Assembly: GCA_031556065.1 (NCBI GenBank)
Contig: JAVBTR010000052.1
Span: 32,941-96,940 of the forward strand
Reading direction: 5' to 3'
DNA length: 64,000 nt
From: JAVBTR01 sp031556065
Lineage (GTDB): Bacteria; Bacillota; Clostridia; Christensenellales; Aristaeellaceae
The notes beneath the pieces were generated by a model. It ran no database searches and was not told where the DNA came from. It saw only the letters and a list, made by a program, of their open reading frames with translations. Made by a program: the position numbers and the translations under genes. Positions within the stretch are counted from its first letter, which is position 1; the number at the start of each line of letters is the position of its first letter. Positions 8,196 to 18,005 of the stretch are shown piece after piece.

Positions 8196-9139
8196 AAGCA
8201 AACAGAAACCACCTTGGAGCAAAGAATTTCATGGTTTAAATGTAAATTCCCCTGGGCTAAAACATCGTACACCAATACCCTGCCGCCTTCCTGCAGGGCC
8301 ACGTAAAGCTTTTCACCATCCGGTGAAAAAGCGATTTCCCTTGGAACAGAAGGCGGCACCGGGTGATCCTTCCGCCAGGCAATGGCGCCACTATGGTCCA
8401 GGCCAAAGAAAATGATCTTGTCGTTAAAACGCAGGGAAACAGCAATGACATTCCCACCTGTATGCAAGCGGATGGCGGAGGCCGCGGCAAAGCCCTCGTA
8501 GCCTTGATCCCGCAGCTCATGGATGGAAAGAATTTGGCCGGTTTCAGCGTCCAGCACCATCATTTGGCAGCTTAATTCGCATGCTACATAAAGAAGCTTT
8601 TCATTAGAAGATAAAACAGCATGCCTTGGGCCGCTGCCTTTAGGCAGATTAAGCCTGCGTATTTCCTCGGTCATGGATCGTACAATTACTGCATCCTGGC
8701 CCAAATCGCAGGCAAAAAAATGATCGCCGCTGCCAAAAAACAACGCAGAATGAGCATGGCCAGGGGCTGTGCCCGGTTTTTCCAGGGGCAAGGTTTCCAT
8801 TTCATGAAGCATGCCAGTTTCATCCAAGGTGAAGGTTTTGATATTGCCTGTCAGGTAATTAGAAACAACCCCATAGCGGTGAGCGGCCTCATAGGCAATA
8901 TGGCAAGGGGCCCGGCCACCTGTTGAAATGCGGCTGGTTTCCAAAAGGCCCCCTTCTTCCAATATACGGTAGGCTGCCAGCTCTCCTAGGGCTTGTGTCA
9001 ATTCCGAAACAGCCAGCAAATACCCATCCCCGGTGTTTAACACCCAGGAGGCGTCTTTTAATTTCGCCTCCTGGGTGATTTGGCCATCCTTTAGGCCATA
9101 AATATGATCAGCGTAGGCGCCTAAATAAATGCTATCCAT
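8192..9139 (-). CDS. Lactonase-type seven-bladed beta-propeller (sugar lactone hydrolase)
   Basis: About 315 aa, of the 6-phosphogluconolactonase/lactonase propeller family. Repeated blade strands are visible, and typical signatures are GPRHAVLS around the middle and PREIAFSPDGEKLYVA near the end. The chosen start is the ATG at 9139, with AAAGG 9 nt upstream and overlap with the SDR stop (ATGGATAG); an ATG at 9148 is also possible. The next gene upstream is an aldose-dehydrogenase-like SDR, so the likely substrate is an aldonolactone formed by that enzyme. In this locus the product would be mannonate. Substrate is inference from context. Confidence 0.85.
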   Translation of the reverse strand: MDSIYLGAYADHIYGLKDGQITQEAKLKDASWVLNTGDGYLLAVSELTQALGELAAYRILEEGGLLETSRISTGGRAPCHIAYEAAHRYGVVSNYLTGNIKTFTLDETGMLHEMETLPLEKPGTAPGHAHSALFFGSGDHFFACDLGQDAVIVRSMTEEIRRLNLPKGSGPRHAVLSSNEKLLYVACELSCQMMVLDAETGQILSIHELRDQGYEGFAAASAIRLHTGGNVIAVSLRFNDKIIFFGLDHSGAIAWRKDHPVPPSVPREIAFSPDGEKLYVALQEGGRVLVYDVLAQGNLHLNHEILCSKVVSVCF

Positions 9140-10001
9140 TGGCTTCATCCTTTAAAATATCCATTGCCCACTGGCGGTGCTTTTCGTGCCATTCCTCGTT
9201 GGCCCAGGTGCTGGGCGCAAACCATTCCGCATGGGCGGGCAAGGCCAGGCCTCCATCCACCCGGATGACGGTGCCGGTAATATAGCTGCCCTTATCGGTT
9301 GCCAACAAGGCCACCACTTCGGCCACATCCTTAGGCGTTCCCATACGCCCTAGAGGAATGGTTTCTTCAATAGGATAAAAAGGCCTGCCGTTGACGATCG
9401 CCCCATGCTTGGCTTCCGGGGGAGGCCAGTTTTCCCGTACCCTGGTTGCTCCAGGGGCCACGCAGTTTACCCGAATGCCATAGCGGCTTAGGTCCAGAGC
9501 CATGGATTGGGCGGCCCGGTTGATAGCTGCTTTGATGCCGCCATAGAGGAAATCGTCCGGGTGAGGGCTTTCACCTCTTGTGGATGTAATAAAAACAATG
9601 CTGCCGTGAATGCCGTCCCGCACCATGAGCCGGGCACACTCACCCGCCGCCAGGCAGTAACCCAGCAAATTGGTTTCCACCAGGCGCATCATTTCTTGCC
9701 GGGATGTAGTCAAAACAGAATTTCTGCCATCCCGTCCGGCATTGTTCACCAGCACATCCAAATGGCCCAGCTTTTCATAGGCCGTGCGCACGGTTTTTTC
9801 CGGCACGCCCTCTGTTTCAAGAGAGGCCTGAATCACCTCGCAGCGCCTTCCCAGCTTTTCGATGGCTTTTTGGGTCTCCCGGGCACCCTCTTCACAGCCC
9901 GCATAGGTAATGGCCAAATCGAATCCCTGCTCCGCCAAAGTGATAGCGATGCCTTGGCCAATCCCCCGGCTGCCGCCCGTTACCAACGCGGTCTTGCCCA
10001 T
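9132..10001 (-). CDS. Short-chain dehydrogenase/reductase, glucose/aldose 1-dehydrogenase-like
   Basis: 289 aa, cytoplasmic NAD(P)-dependent oxidoreductase. Visible are the nucleotide-binding TGGSRGIG near residue 8, the structural NNAG, the catalytic Ser before YGGIK (the YxxxK pair) and the cofactor loop after CVAPGATRV. The C-terminus ends with about 30 extra residues rich in Trp and Glu. It lies 19 bp after the GH38 stop and overlaps the lactonase, so all three form one transcript with the GntR-LacI gene. Given a mannosidase before it and a lactonase after it, oxidation of mannose to mannonolactone is the best guess. Substrate is not proven by sequence. Confidence 0.85.
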   Translation of the reverse strand: MGKTALVTGGSRGIGQGIAITLAEQGFDLAITYAGCEEGARETQKAIEKLGRRCEVIQASLETEGVPEKTVRTAYEKLGHLDVLVNNAGRDGRNSVLTTSRQEMMRLVETNLLGYCLAAGECARLMVRDGIHGSIVFITSTRGESPHPDDFLYGGIKAAINRAAQSMALDLSRYGIRVNCVAPGATRVRENWPPPEAKHGAIVNGRPFYPIEETIPLGRMGTPKDVAEVVALLATDKGSYITGTVIRVDGGLALPAHAEWFAPSTWANEEWHEKHRQWAMDILKDEANG

Positions 10002-10020
10002 AGGTTTATTCCTCCTGTTT

Positions 10021-13000
10021 TTAATAAGAAACCTTTATTGTCTTAATTTCAAAAGGCTTGAAGGTGAGCCGCGCCTCCTCCAGGGTTTGAAGAGGCTCTT
10101 CCAGCATGTTCACTTCCTGGATGGCTGCAACCTTGTGGCCAAAGGTGAACGCGGCACTGGCGTATTGGCCCGCCGCTTCATAAGCGCGCAGAATATACGC
10201 GTTTTGCGTATCCTCGCAGGGCTTGATGGTTTCGATTATAATATTGCTTTGATCCACCTTGGCAAAGGAATCGGCGGCCTTATTTCCGCCGGAAACCACT
10301 GGCTGATAGTTAAAACCATAAGCCGGCTGAATAACCGATTCCGCGCCAAAGTCTAAGGTATGGGGCAGGATGGCGTAGCGCATGGCGTGATCCCCCTTAT
10401 CCCCCAATTTATCGGGGAGGATACCGCCCTTGTGCAAAGACAGACGCATGGAGCCTTCTTGGGTGCTCAGGCCATACTTGCAGTCGTTCAGCAGAGCGAT
10501 GCCGTAGCCTGTTTCGCTCAGATCGGAATACTTATGGTTACAGATTTCGAACCGGGCCTTTTCCAAATCGGTGGAGCGGTGGTTGCTCCGGCGCAGATAC
10601 CCAAACTGGATTTCATTTCGTACCCCATCGCACACCAGGGCCGTATCGAAGGCCGTCTTTAAGAAGCGGTGCTCCTCCTGCCAATGGATAATGGTATCGA
10701 AGGTAACAAGAGGGCTATGGGCAGAAAAAATCATGTCCTGCTCAATGGTGGAAAGGGACGAAATGCGATAGGCGCTTCGAATGCGGCATTCCACCGGGCC
10801 TGCAGACACCAGCTCCCGGCTTAAAATCTGGCCCGCGTCCTTAAACTTATCTTCCAAGTCCGAATCCACATCCCAGTTATCCCAGGCGGCAGATACGTCT
10901 TCTGCCATTAAGAAGGTATTGAAGGCAAACCCCTCCGGGTGTACCAGCTGGCGGCCATTGCGCCTGTCCACAAAGGAGGCCATAGCGCCGTTTTCACTGA
11001 AGGTGATTTGGGCAAAGGGCGTTTCCAAGGTTTGCCCGTCGTATTTAAAGGAACCGGCAGAATCCGAAACAGAACCTGTTTCCCATTCAAGGACCGTTGC
11101 CCCAAAGGCAGGCAGCGTCACGCCGTAAACAGCCAGCAGCTTTTCGCCCTTCAAGTTGGTCACCACCTGCTGGGCTGCTACGTTTTTAACCCGCATGCCC
11201 TCTCGGCAGGGAAGATAGACTGTTTCCGTCCGCTGGAAGGAAAGGGTGTTATGGATGGTGGTTTGATCCCCTTGGCCCGTGACCAGGTTTTTTACCATAG
11301 CATTCGCTTTTTCAATCAGCGCCGTTGTTTCCCCGATGGATTCCCTATGGGCGCGGTTAATGCAGGTGCCGGGCAGAATATCGTGGAACTGGTTGACCAA
11401 TAGGGTTTCCATCAGCGGATGCACTGCATCACCGCTGGCGGCCTCCTGTTTTTCCACGGCGTCTTTCACCGTAAGGTATTCCAAATTATGAAGGGCAATT
11501 TCGCTTTTGCGGTTATTGTGCTTGATCATGTGCTGGTTGGTAAGGGTGCCCCGATGAAGCTCCAGATACATTTCCCCGGCGTAAACCGTGGGCTTACGGA
11601 TGGTGCTTTCAAGGCGTTGCATAAAGGCGCTGACTGTCATATGTTCCGACTTGGCGACTCCCTCCAAATCCTTTAACCGCCGGGAAAGCTCGACCATTTC
11701 GAACTCCGGGCCGCCGCCGCCATCGCCCTTGCCATAGGAGAACAGGCGCAGGTCCGACACAGTCCTTTCCATAATGGTGTCGCCGGATTGGTGCCCATCC
11801 ACCGCTACATCGTTTAACATATGGGGGTCCGGCCCCTGGTGGGAGCGGTTTAAATGGGTCAGCACCCTGGTACCATCCAGCCCTTGCCAGTAAAAAGAGG
11901 TATAAGGGAATTTGTTCGTATCGTTCCAGGACATTTTTGTGGTAAGGAAATACTTCACATCGCAGCCCTTCATAATTTGGGGAATGGCTGCGGAATAGCC
12001 GAAGGTATCTGGGAGCCAGAAAGAATCCGCCCGGTAGTTGAAGTGCTCCATGGTATAGCGCTGGCCCCACAGAAACTGCCGCACCATAGCTTCGCCGCCG
12101 GTCAGGTTGCAATCGCATTCCACCCACACGCCGCCGTTAGGTTCGTAGCGCCCCGCTGCCACCGCTTCCTTGATCCTTTCAAACAGCTCCGGGTAATGCC
12201 GGCGGATCATTTCGCTATGGTAGGCGGAGCTTTGCACAAACAAATATTCCGGGTATTGCTTCATAAGAGATAGCTGGTTGGCATAAGTGCGGGCACATTT
12301 ATTGATGGTCTCGGCAATGGGCCAAAGCCAGGCCGTATCCATATGGCTATGGCCGATAAGCCCCACCGTAGGCGCAGTGGAACCGTTGTGCTTTTCAAGC
12401 TGGGCCTTTAACAGGGGATGGGTTTCCTTAAGCCTTTGAACAAACTCCCCATCTGGGGCATTTTGCTCGTCGTAATATAGCCTTGTATGCACCTGGTAAA
12501 GGGTGAACACCACGTCCGCCCGACGGAAGCTTTTTTCGTCCAGGGCTTCGCAGAGCATCAATAAGGTTTTTAAATCCGCCCAGTATTCAAGAACCAAGGC
12601 ATCCTGGGTACACACATCCACAGGTCCGATATCATATTCAAAGCTTTTATAGGACTCGTTTAAAAAGGGCTGGGTACCGGGCATATCGTGAAAAGCGTAA
12701 TATTCCAAATCGATTGCATAGGTTTCCCCCGCTTTCGCGAAAAAGGCGAAGGGCTTAGCATAATGATTGCCGTGAGAGCCTACCAATTCCCTATTGGCAA
12801 AGTTCCCCACCATGGCCCCGTTGACATACAGAGCGGCTTCATAACCACCGATATGGGGAAAAAGGTAGAGGGACTGCCCATCCAACTCTTTAGGCACGAT
12901 GTATTCCCCATGAAACCAGCCATAGGCCCATTCCTTGCCCCACTTTAAATTTTCCGGCAAGGCGGAAAAAAGTCTTTTATCCGGTATGGCGTAAAGAGGC

Positions 13001-13122
13001 TGGTCCACTTGATAAAACTGTACCTTCATTTCATCGTGCTTCTTAAAAATGTCATCGTAGAGCATGCCACAGAGCCGATCAAGTTTGCGCAGAGTCTGTT
13101 CCAATGCTTTGGCGGTAATCAT
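10021..13122 (-). CDS. GH38 alpha-mannosidase
   Basis: Large cytoplasmic exo-alpha-mannosidase, 1033 aa. The zinc motif GHSHMDTAWLWP supplies His258, His260 and Asp262. The nucleophile is Asp372 in WLPDTFGYSAAIP. The N-terminal 240 residues are the usual beta-rich domain, and the C-terminal half carries the mannosidase beta domains. There is no signal peptide, so it cleaves imported mannosides. The start ATG overlaps the upstream GntR-LacI stop (ATGA), which fixes this start and shows coupling. The order is regulator, mannosidase, SDR, lactonase. Confidence 0.95.
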   Translation of the reverse strand: MITAKALEQTLRKLDRLCGMLYDDIFKKHDEMKVQFYQVDQPLYAIPDKRLFSALPENLKWGKEWAYGWFHGEYIVPKELDGQSLYLFPHIGGYEAALYVNGAMVGNFANRELVGSHGNHYAKPFAFFAKAGETYAIDLEYYAFHDMPGTQPFLNESYKSFEYDIGPVDVCTQDALVLEYWADLKTLLMLCEALDEKSFRRADVVFTLYQVHTRLYYDEQNAPDGEFVQRLKETHPLLKAQLEKHNGSTAPTVGLIGHSHMDTAWLWPIAETINKCARTYANQLSLMKQYPEYLFVQSSAYHSEMIRRHYPELFERIKEAVAAGRYEPNGGVWVECDCNLTGGEAMVRQFLWGQRYTMEHFNYRADSFWLPDTFGYSAAIPQIMKGCDVKYFLTTKMSWNDTNKFPYTSFYWQGLDGTRVLTHLNRSHQGPDPHMLNDVAVDGHQSGDTIMERTVSDLRLFSYGKGDGGGGPEFEMVELSRRLKDLEGVAKSEHMTVSAFMQRLESTIRKPTVYAGEMYLELHRGTLTNQHMIKHNNRKSEIALHNLEYLTVKDAVEKQEAASGDAVHPLMETLLVNQFHDILPGTCINRAHRESIGETTALIEKANAMVKNLVTGQGDQTTIHNTLSFQRTETVYLPCREGMRVKNVAAQQVVTNLKGEKLLAVYGVTLPAFGATVLEWETGSVSDSAGSFKYDGQTLETPFAQITFSENGAMASFVDRRNGRQLVHPEGFAFNTFLMAEDVSAAWDNWDVDSDLEDKFKDAGQILSRELVSAGPVECRIRSAYRISSLSTIEQDMIFSAHSPLVTFDTIIHWQEEHRFLKTAFDTALVCDGVRNEIQFGYLRRSNHRSTDLEKARFEICNHKYSDLSETGYGIALLNDCKYGLSTQEGSMRLSLHKGGILPDKLGDKGDHAMRYAILPHTLDFGAESVIQPAYGFNYQPVVSGGNKAADSFAKVDQSNIIIETIKPCEDTQNAYILRAYEAAGQYASAAFTFGHKVAAIQEVNMLEEPLQTLEEARLTFKPFEIKTIKVSY

Positions 13123-14303
13123 AAAGCTTCCCCTTCCGTTTGGGCACCCTTAAAGGAGGGTGCCTGACCTGTTGTTCCACCCACAATCAGTTTCGTGGGA
13201 ATAACCACCTGTTCTGCCGGGGCAAGAGGCCTGTTGATGCCCGCAAGAAGCATTTGGGCTACCTTGGTGCCCACCGCCGTCATGTCCTGTTCAATGGTGG
13301 TAATGCCTTCCGGCAGCATGTGAGCCCATTCCGAATGGTCGAACCCGCAAATGCTTAAATCCCCCGGCACCTTCACCTGCATTTCTCTACAGGCCACCGC
13401 CAGTTCGAAAGCCAGCTGGTCATGCTCGCACAGCACTGCCGTCGCACCGCTTGCCTGTAGGTTTTTAACCACCTGATGCATTTGGGTAGGCAGTCCATTA
13501 GGCCCGGGGCTTCTTCTGAAGGTTTCTGTCAGGTTAGTCACAATCAAATTCGCATCGGGGCTAATATCTGCTTGACTCAGGCCTAAAACATAGCCGTCCA
13601 TACGGTCGGCAACCGTTTTGCGGGCTTCGGCTGTTACCCCGGCGATGTATGCGATCCGCCGATGCCCCAGCTTTATGAGATGGGCCATCATTTGAAGGCT
13701 GCCTTCAAAGTTAGCGCTGGTCACCGATGAAATATACCGGGCGGGGCTAGGTAAATCGATCAATACCACCGGTTTGCCTTTGAAAGCCAGATGGTTTAGC
13801 AGTTCCAAATGTACGTCCGAGCTTTTAGGGTAATAAGCCACCCCCGCTACATCGGAATGGATCAGCTGGTTTAAGAACGTACGGCCACGGTGTTTTTCAT
13901 CGCCTTCGGTAATGTAGATAGAAGCGGCATAGCCATTCTCCAGCAACACATTATTGGCCGCCTGAAACGCAGCGCTCAGGCCGCTGCGGCTTACATCGAA
14001 GGGAAAAATAAACGCAAACAGCTTTGAATTGTTATTGACCTTTTGGGTACGCTGGTAAATATCCCGGGATACGAAGCTGCCAACGCCCCTTTTTCTATAT
14101 AAGATGCCTTTGTTTTCAAGCTCGGTCATGGCCCGGCGGGCTGTAATGCGGCTGACGCCGTATTGCTCGATCAGCTTATTTTCCGTACAGATGGGCTGGT
14201 CGAAGGAAAATTCCCCACGCTCGATAGCGCGAAGAATATCCTCCGTTACGATTTGATAAAGGGTTTTGGGTTTTTCGGTCTGAGGCGTTTGCACCCAGGT
14301 CAC
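13119..14303 (-). CDS. GntR-LacI hybrid (AraR-type) transcriptional regulator
   Basis: 394 aa. The N-terminal winged helix of the GntR type (CTENKLIEQYGVSRITARRAMTELENKGILYRKRGVGSFV) is fused to a LacI/periplasmic-binding sugar sensor (DVAGVAYYPKS, GHRRIAYIAG, SICGFDHSEW). This architecture is that of AraR and relatives, which are usually repressors relieved by sugar. The start is GTG at 14303 with AGAAGG five bases upstream; no ATG is in frame. It is first gene of the mannosidase operon and divergent from the transporter operon. Three related TTGTTATAACAA sites in the window are its probable operators. Confidence 0.9.
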   Translation of the reverse strand: MTWVQTPQTEKPKTLYQIVTEDILRAIERGEFSFDQPICTENKLIEQYGVSRITARRAMTELENKGILYRKRGVGSFVSRDIYQRTQKVNNNSKLFAFIFPFDVSRSGLSAAFQAANNVLLENGYAASIYITEGDEKHRGRTFLNQLIHSDVAGVAYYPKSSDVHLELLNHLAFKGKPVVLIDLPSPARYISSVTSANFEGSLQMMAHLIKLGHRRIAYIAGVTAEARKTVADRMDGYVLGLSQADISPDANLIVTNLTETFRRSPGPNGLPTQMHQVVKNLQASGATAVLCEHDQLAFELAVACREMQVKVPGDLSICGFDHSEWAHMLPEGITTIEQDMTAVGTKVAQMLLAGINRPLAPAEQVVIPTKLIVGGTTGQAPSFKGAQTEGEAL

Positions 14304-14326
14304 CGCCTTCTCATATGTTTGTTGGT

Positions 14327-14358
14327 CACATTATAACAATTAAATGGCCATCCGTCAA
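14327..14358 (-). promoter_or_regulatory. Promoter of the GntR-LacI operon with a degenerate operator
   Basis: Minus strand: TTGACG (14353-14358), 17 bp, TATAAT (14330-14335). The -10 is embedded in ACATTATAACAATT (14327-14340), which matches one full half and part of the other half of the TTTGTTATAACAAA palindrome. Autoregulation is likely. Confidence 0.65.
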
Positions 14359-14487
14359 CTGTTTATTATATCAATAATTTTTCATTTGTTATATCCTCCA
14401 TCCCAGTGTTTTCCAGGCCATTCAGTGTTTATGCCCATGTCCATTACTGTTTTATGAATGTTTTGCACTAAAAATTGTTTTTGGTGC

Positions 14488-14527
14488 TTGACATGTCATC
14501 AGAGGCGTGATAAGATTGTTATAACAA
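14488..14527 (+). promoter_or_regulatory. Promoter of the mannoside transporter operon with GntR-LacI operator
   Basis: TTGACA (14488-14493), 17 bp, TAAGAT (14511-14516). The perfect palindrome TTGTTATAACAA (14516-14527) abuts the -10 and covers the expected start site, a position suited to repression. A single half-site TTTGTTATA at 14385-14393 may help looping. Confidence 0.75.
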
Positions 14528-14548
14528 ATTCAAGAGCAGGTGATGCGA

Positions 14549-15529
14549 ATGATAATCAATTCCGCTTCCAAAGCGCCCCAAAAGCGTGTGGAGCACAAGT
14601 CCAAGTTCAAGCGAACCTTACTTGGCCTTCGCGCAGGATGGCAGCTGTACCTAATGGCGCTGCCCACCGTGCTTTTGCTATTCGCTTTCAGTTACATGCC
14701 CATGTTCGGCACCGTTTTGGCTTTCAAACGCTACAAACCCCTTCAGGGCATATGGGGGAGCCCTTGGATGCAGCCCCTGACCCGTAACTTCCAGGTGCTT
14801 TTCCGCAACAGCCCCGCCGCCATTAATGCCATTAAGAACACGCTGCTTCTAAACTTTCTCTTCATTGTGGTAGGCACCCTGTTCTCTATCGCCCTGGCCT
14901 TGGCTTTTAACGAAATCCGCCATAAGACATACAAGAAAATTACCCAATCGTTAAGCTTCCTCCCCTATTTTATCTCCACCGTGGTTTTAGGCATCTTTGC
15001 ATCGGGGCTTTTAAACTACGAAAACGGCTCCATCAACAGTATGCTGGCCGCCTTTGGGTTTGCCCGGGTTCCCTTCTACACCCTACCCAACCTTTGGCCT
15101 ACAATCCTATTAATCGTAGTGATTTGGAAAGGCGCCGGCTATAATTCCGTGGTTTATCTGGCCACCATCGCCGGTATTGACGCAGAGCTTTACGAAGCCG
15201 CCAAGATCGATGGTGCTTCCCGGTGGGATGAAATGCGCTATATCTCTATGCCCATGCTCAAGCCCACCATTATTGTTCTGACGCTTTTATCCATTGGCCG
15301 CATTATGAACGCGGACTTTGGCCTGTTCTATAACGTAACCCAGGATATGCCCTCCCTTTACCCCACCACCGACGTAATCGATACCTTCATTTTCAGGGCT
15401 CTTCGCAAAACGGGCGACGTAGGCATTTCCAGCGCCACAGCGCTTTTCCAATCCCTGGTATCCTTCGTGATGGTGCTGTTAAGCAACTTCATTGCCCGCA
15501 GGATCGACGAGACCGCAGCGCTGTTCTAA
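14549..15529 (+). CDS. CUT1 sugar ABC transporter permease, LplB-like
   Basis: Membrane subunit of an importer, about 326 aa. A basic N-terminus is followed by a first helix near LMALPTVLLLFAFSYMPMFG, about six segments in all, and the EAA loop ELYEAAKIDGASRWDEM. Three in-frame starts exist (GTG 14540, ATG 14543, ATG 14549). AGAGCAGG (14533-14540) is best spaced for 14549. First gene of an operon with the LplC-like permease, the binding protein and probably the GH3 gene. Context points to a mannoside or mixed beta-glycan oligosaccharide. Confidence 0.93.
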   Translation: MIINSASKAPQKRVEHKSKFKRTLLGLRAGWQLYLMALPTVLLLFAFSYMPMFGTVLAFKRYKPLQGIWGSPWMQPLTRNFQVLFRNSPAAINAIKNTLLLNFLFIVVGTLFSIALALAFNEIRHKTYKKITQSLSFLPYFISTVVLGIFASGLLNYENGSINSMLAAFGFARVPFYTLPNLWPTILLIVVIWKGAGYNSVVYLATIAGIDAELYEAAKIDGASRWDEMRYISMPMLKPTIIVLTLLSIGRIMNADFGLFYNVTQDMPSLYPTTDVIDTFIFRALRKTGDVGISSATALFQSLVSFVMVLLSNFIARRIDETAALF

Positions 15530-15553
15530 ATCGCCCAGAAAGGAGACGCCAAA

Positions 15554-16459
15554 ATGAACGCAGCCCTTACGCACGAAAAAAAACACAACCCCTTCTCCAT
15601 TGGCCTACTGTTCATCTATCTGTTTGTAGGGCTTTTCGCAGCCATGTGCTTATACCCGTTTTTGCTGGTGATCTCCGGTTCCTTCACCAGTAAAAGCGAA
15701 GCCACCCTCCACGGCTTTTCCCTATTCCCCCGCTCCTTCACCTTTGCCGCTTACGAAGCCTTATTTGTAAACATGCGAGCCATTGTTAACGGCTACAAGG
15801 TTACCCTGTTTGTTACCATCGTAGGTACTTGTCTATCCCTTCTAACCAACTCCATGATGGGCTTTGTGCTTTCCCGCAAGCAGCTGTTGTTTAGAAAAGG
15901 CTTGAACTTCTACGTGCTTTTCACAATGCTTTTCGGCGGCGGCATGGTGTCTTGGTATATTATCTGCGGTAAGCTGGGCATGCGGGATAATATCTGGGCT
16001 CTGATCCTTCCCATGATGGCCGGGCCCTGGTACATCTTCCTTTTCCGCAATTACTTCTTCTCCGTTCCCGACGCCCTTTACGAATCCGCCAAGATCGACG
16101 GTGCAGGGGATATCCGCATTTTCTTTCAAATTTATATCCGCCTGGCCGCCCCTGTGCTGGCCACCGTCACCCTCTTTACCGCCCTTGGCTATTGGAACGA
16201 CTGGTGGCTGGGCATGATGCTGGTGGAAAAGGATACCCTGCAGCCTCTGCAAATGCTCCTTCGCACCATTATCTCCAACCTTCAGTTCCTCCAGACCATG
16301 GAATCCTCCGCTCAAGTACAGATGCTTATGGCTTCTATCCCTTCCGATAGCGTCCGCATGGCGCTGGTGATTATCACCACCGGTCCTATCCTGCTTCTGT
16401 ACCCCTTTGTGCAGCGCTATTTCGTTAAAGGCATTATGGTAGGCGCCGTCAAAGGCTAA
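15554..16459 (+). CDS. CUT1 sugar ABC transporter permease, LplC-like
   Basis: Second membrane subunit, 301 aa. Typical LplC features are LYPFLLVISGSFTS near the start, FGGGMVSWYII in the middle, the EAA loop ALYESAKIDGAGDIRIF, and the C-terminal PFVQRYFVKGIMVGAVKG tail. It lies 24 bp after the LplB-like gene, with AAAGGAG before the ATG. It forms the heterodimeric channel with the upstream gene. No ATPase gene is present in the operon. Confidence 0.93.
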   Translation: MNAALTHEKKHNPFSIGLLFIYLFVGLFAAMCLYPFLLVISGSFTSKSEATLHGFSLFPRSFTFAAYEALFVNMRAIVNGYKVTLFVTIVGTCLSLLTNSMMGFVLSRKQLLFRKGLNFYVLFTMLFGGGMVSWYIICGKLGMRDNIWALILPMMAGPWYIFLFRNYFFSVPDALYESAKIDGAGDIRIFFQIYIRLAAPVLATVTLFTALGYWNDWWLGMMLVEKDTLQPLQMLLRTIISNLQFLQTMESSAQVQMLMASIPSDSVRMALVIITTGPILLLYPFVQRYFVKGIMVGAVKG

Positions 16460-16520
16460 ACACGTTTTAAACGGCACAGCCGTTTGAGTAAATTGGTATA
16501 TTAAAAAGGAGGTTTACCCT

Positions 16521-17987
16521 GTGAAAAAACTCTTAGCCCTGGTCCTGGCCGCGATGATGATTCTATCGCTGGTCCCCCTCGCTTCCGCTGAAGAACTCCC
16601 CCATGTGACGCTGAAGTTCATCTTCTTCGCCGACAAAAAAGCCGATACCGATAAGGTGTGGGCCGCCATCGCCGAAAAGTACAAGGATGTGCTGAACTGC
16701 GATTTCGACGTTCAATTTATCCCCGCCGACGATTACAAGCAAAAGCTCCTGCTGAAAGCTGGCGCCGGTGACCGCTGGGACATGAACTTCGACGGCAACT
16801 GGCTGGGCTATTTCCAGATGATCGCCATGGACGCTTACATGGATTTAACCGAGCTCCTTCCCAAATACGCTCCCGATCTCTACGCCGCTTATCAGGACGC
16901 GAACGTTCTGGGCGCCGCCACCTACAACGGCCAAATCGTGGCCCTGCCCTGGACCATGATGATGAACAACCGCACCACCTTCCAGTGGCGCGGCGACCTG
17001 GCTGAAAAAGCTGGTATCGTCATCGACAAGGACAGCATCAAGACCATGGAAGATGTGCTTCCGATCCTCGAACAGCTAAAGGCTGCCTACCCCGACCGTT
17101 ACACCATCGAAGCTTCCTCCTTGGATGCGCTGAAGGTGAAGTATAACTTAGTTGACCTAGGCAATGGCATGGTGATCGATCTGACCGATGCCGAGGCTAA
17201 AATTCAGGCCATTGAAACCACCGACGCTTACCGCGAATTTGCCGTTTACGCCGAAGACCTGCAAGCCAAAGACCTGATCTGGAAAGACGTTTTGAACGAC
17301 AAGACTGACCATAACGCCCTGATCAACGAAGGCAAGCTGATCTCCAAATGGGGCACCTATGAATTTGCCCGTTCTGGCCGCGCTTGGGTGGAAGATGACG
17401 CCCGCTGGGACTATGTGTTCCTGTATCCGGAAGGCAAGTCTGCCAACCGTACCCCCTTGGCCAATGTTGCCGCTATCTCCGCTACCAGCGAAAACCCCGA
17501 ACGGACCCTCATGTTCATGAACCTCCTCCAGACGGATCAAGCGCTTTACGACATGATGCATTATGGTATTCTGGGCGAAACCTACGAAATCAACGCCGAT
17601 GGCGCTGTTGTTTATCCGGATGGCATGTCCACCGCCAACTCCTCCTTCATGGGATGGCAGGGCCGCTGGGCATACTGGAAGCCTCAATTCATGCGTCCCG
17701 ACGACGAGTTCGCTAAGGATTTCTGGAAAGAAGAAGCGCAAAACGCTATGTCTAACCCCAACAACGTAGCTTCCCCCTATGATGCGTTCGTCTTCAACAG
17801 CGAAAACGTGAACATCGAAGTCGCTCAGCGGGACCAGGTGCACACCGACGCCAACAAGCTCATCGAAGTGGGCCTGGCGGGAGATGCCAACGCCGCTGTG
17901 GATAAGCTCATCGCCGATCAGGCTTTCAACGCCGAAATCATTCTGAAGGAAGCCCAGTCTCAGCTGGATGCGTTCCTTGGGAAGTAA
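16521..17987 (+). CDS. Extracellular sugar-binding protein of an ABC importer (no lipobox)
   Basis: 488 aa, family 1 extracellular solute-binding protein. The signal peptide has MKK, a hydrophobic core to about residue 20, and an Ala-Ser-Ala cleavage site before EELPHV. No cysteine follows, so it is not a canonical lipoprotein, which is unusual for a Gram-positive binding protein of this class. The GTG start at 16521 is preceded by a strong AAGGAGG. Codon use looks highly biased, as for an abundant protein. It follows its permease pair and is followed by a large hairpin, then GH3. Confidence 0.92.
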   Translation: MKKLLALVLAAMMILSLVPLASAEELPHVTLKFIFFADKKADTDKVWAAIAEKYKDVLNCDFDVQFIPADDYKQKLLLKAGAGDRWDMNFDGNWLGYFQMIAMDAYMDLTELLPKYAPDLYAAYQDANVLGAATYNGQIVALPWTMMMNNRTTFQWRGDLAEKAGIVIDKDSIKTMEDVLPILEQLKAAYPDRYTIEASSLDALKVKYNLVDLGNGMVIDLTDAEAKIQAIETTDAYREFAVYAEDLQAKDLIWKDVLNDKTDHNALINEGKLISKWGTYEFARSGRAWVEDDARWDYVFLYPEGKSANRTPLANVAAISATSENPERTLMFMNLLQTDQALYDMMHYGILGETYEINADGAVVYPDGMSTANSSFMGWQGRWAYWKPQFMRPDDEFAKDFWKEEAQNAMSNPNNVASPYDAFVFNSENVNIEVAQRDQVHTDANKLIEVGLAGDANAAVDKLIADQAFNAEIILKEAQSQLDAFLGK

Positions 17988-18005
17988 GATTACACTTGCA
18001 CAATT

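Noticed and set aside
10021..14303. Several open frames on the plus strand opposite the mannosidase and regulator
   Set aside because: They are shadows of strongly coding minus-strand genes and lack domains or ribosome sites.
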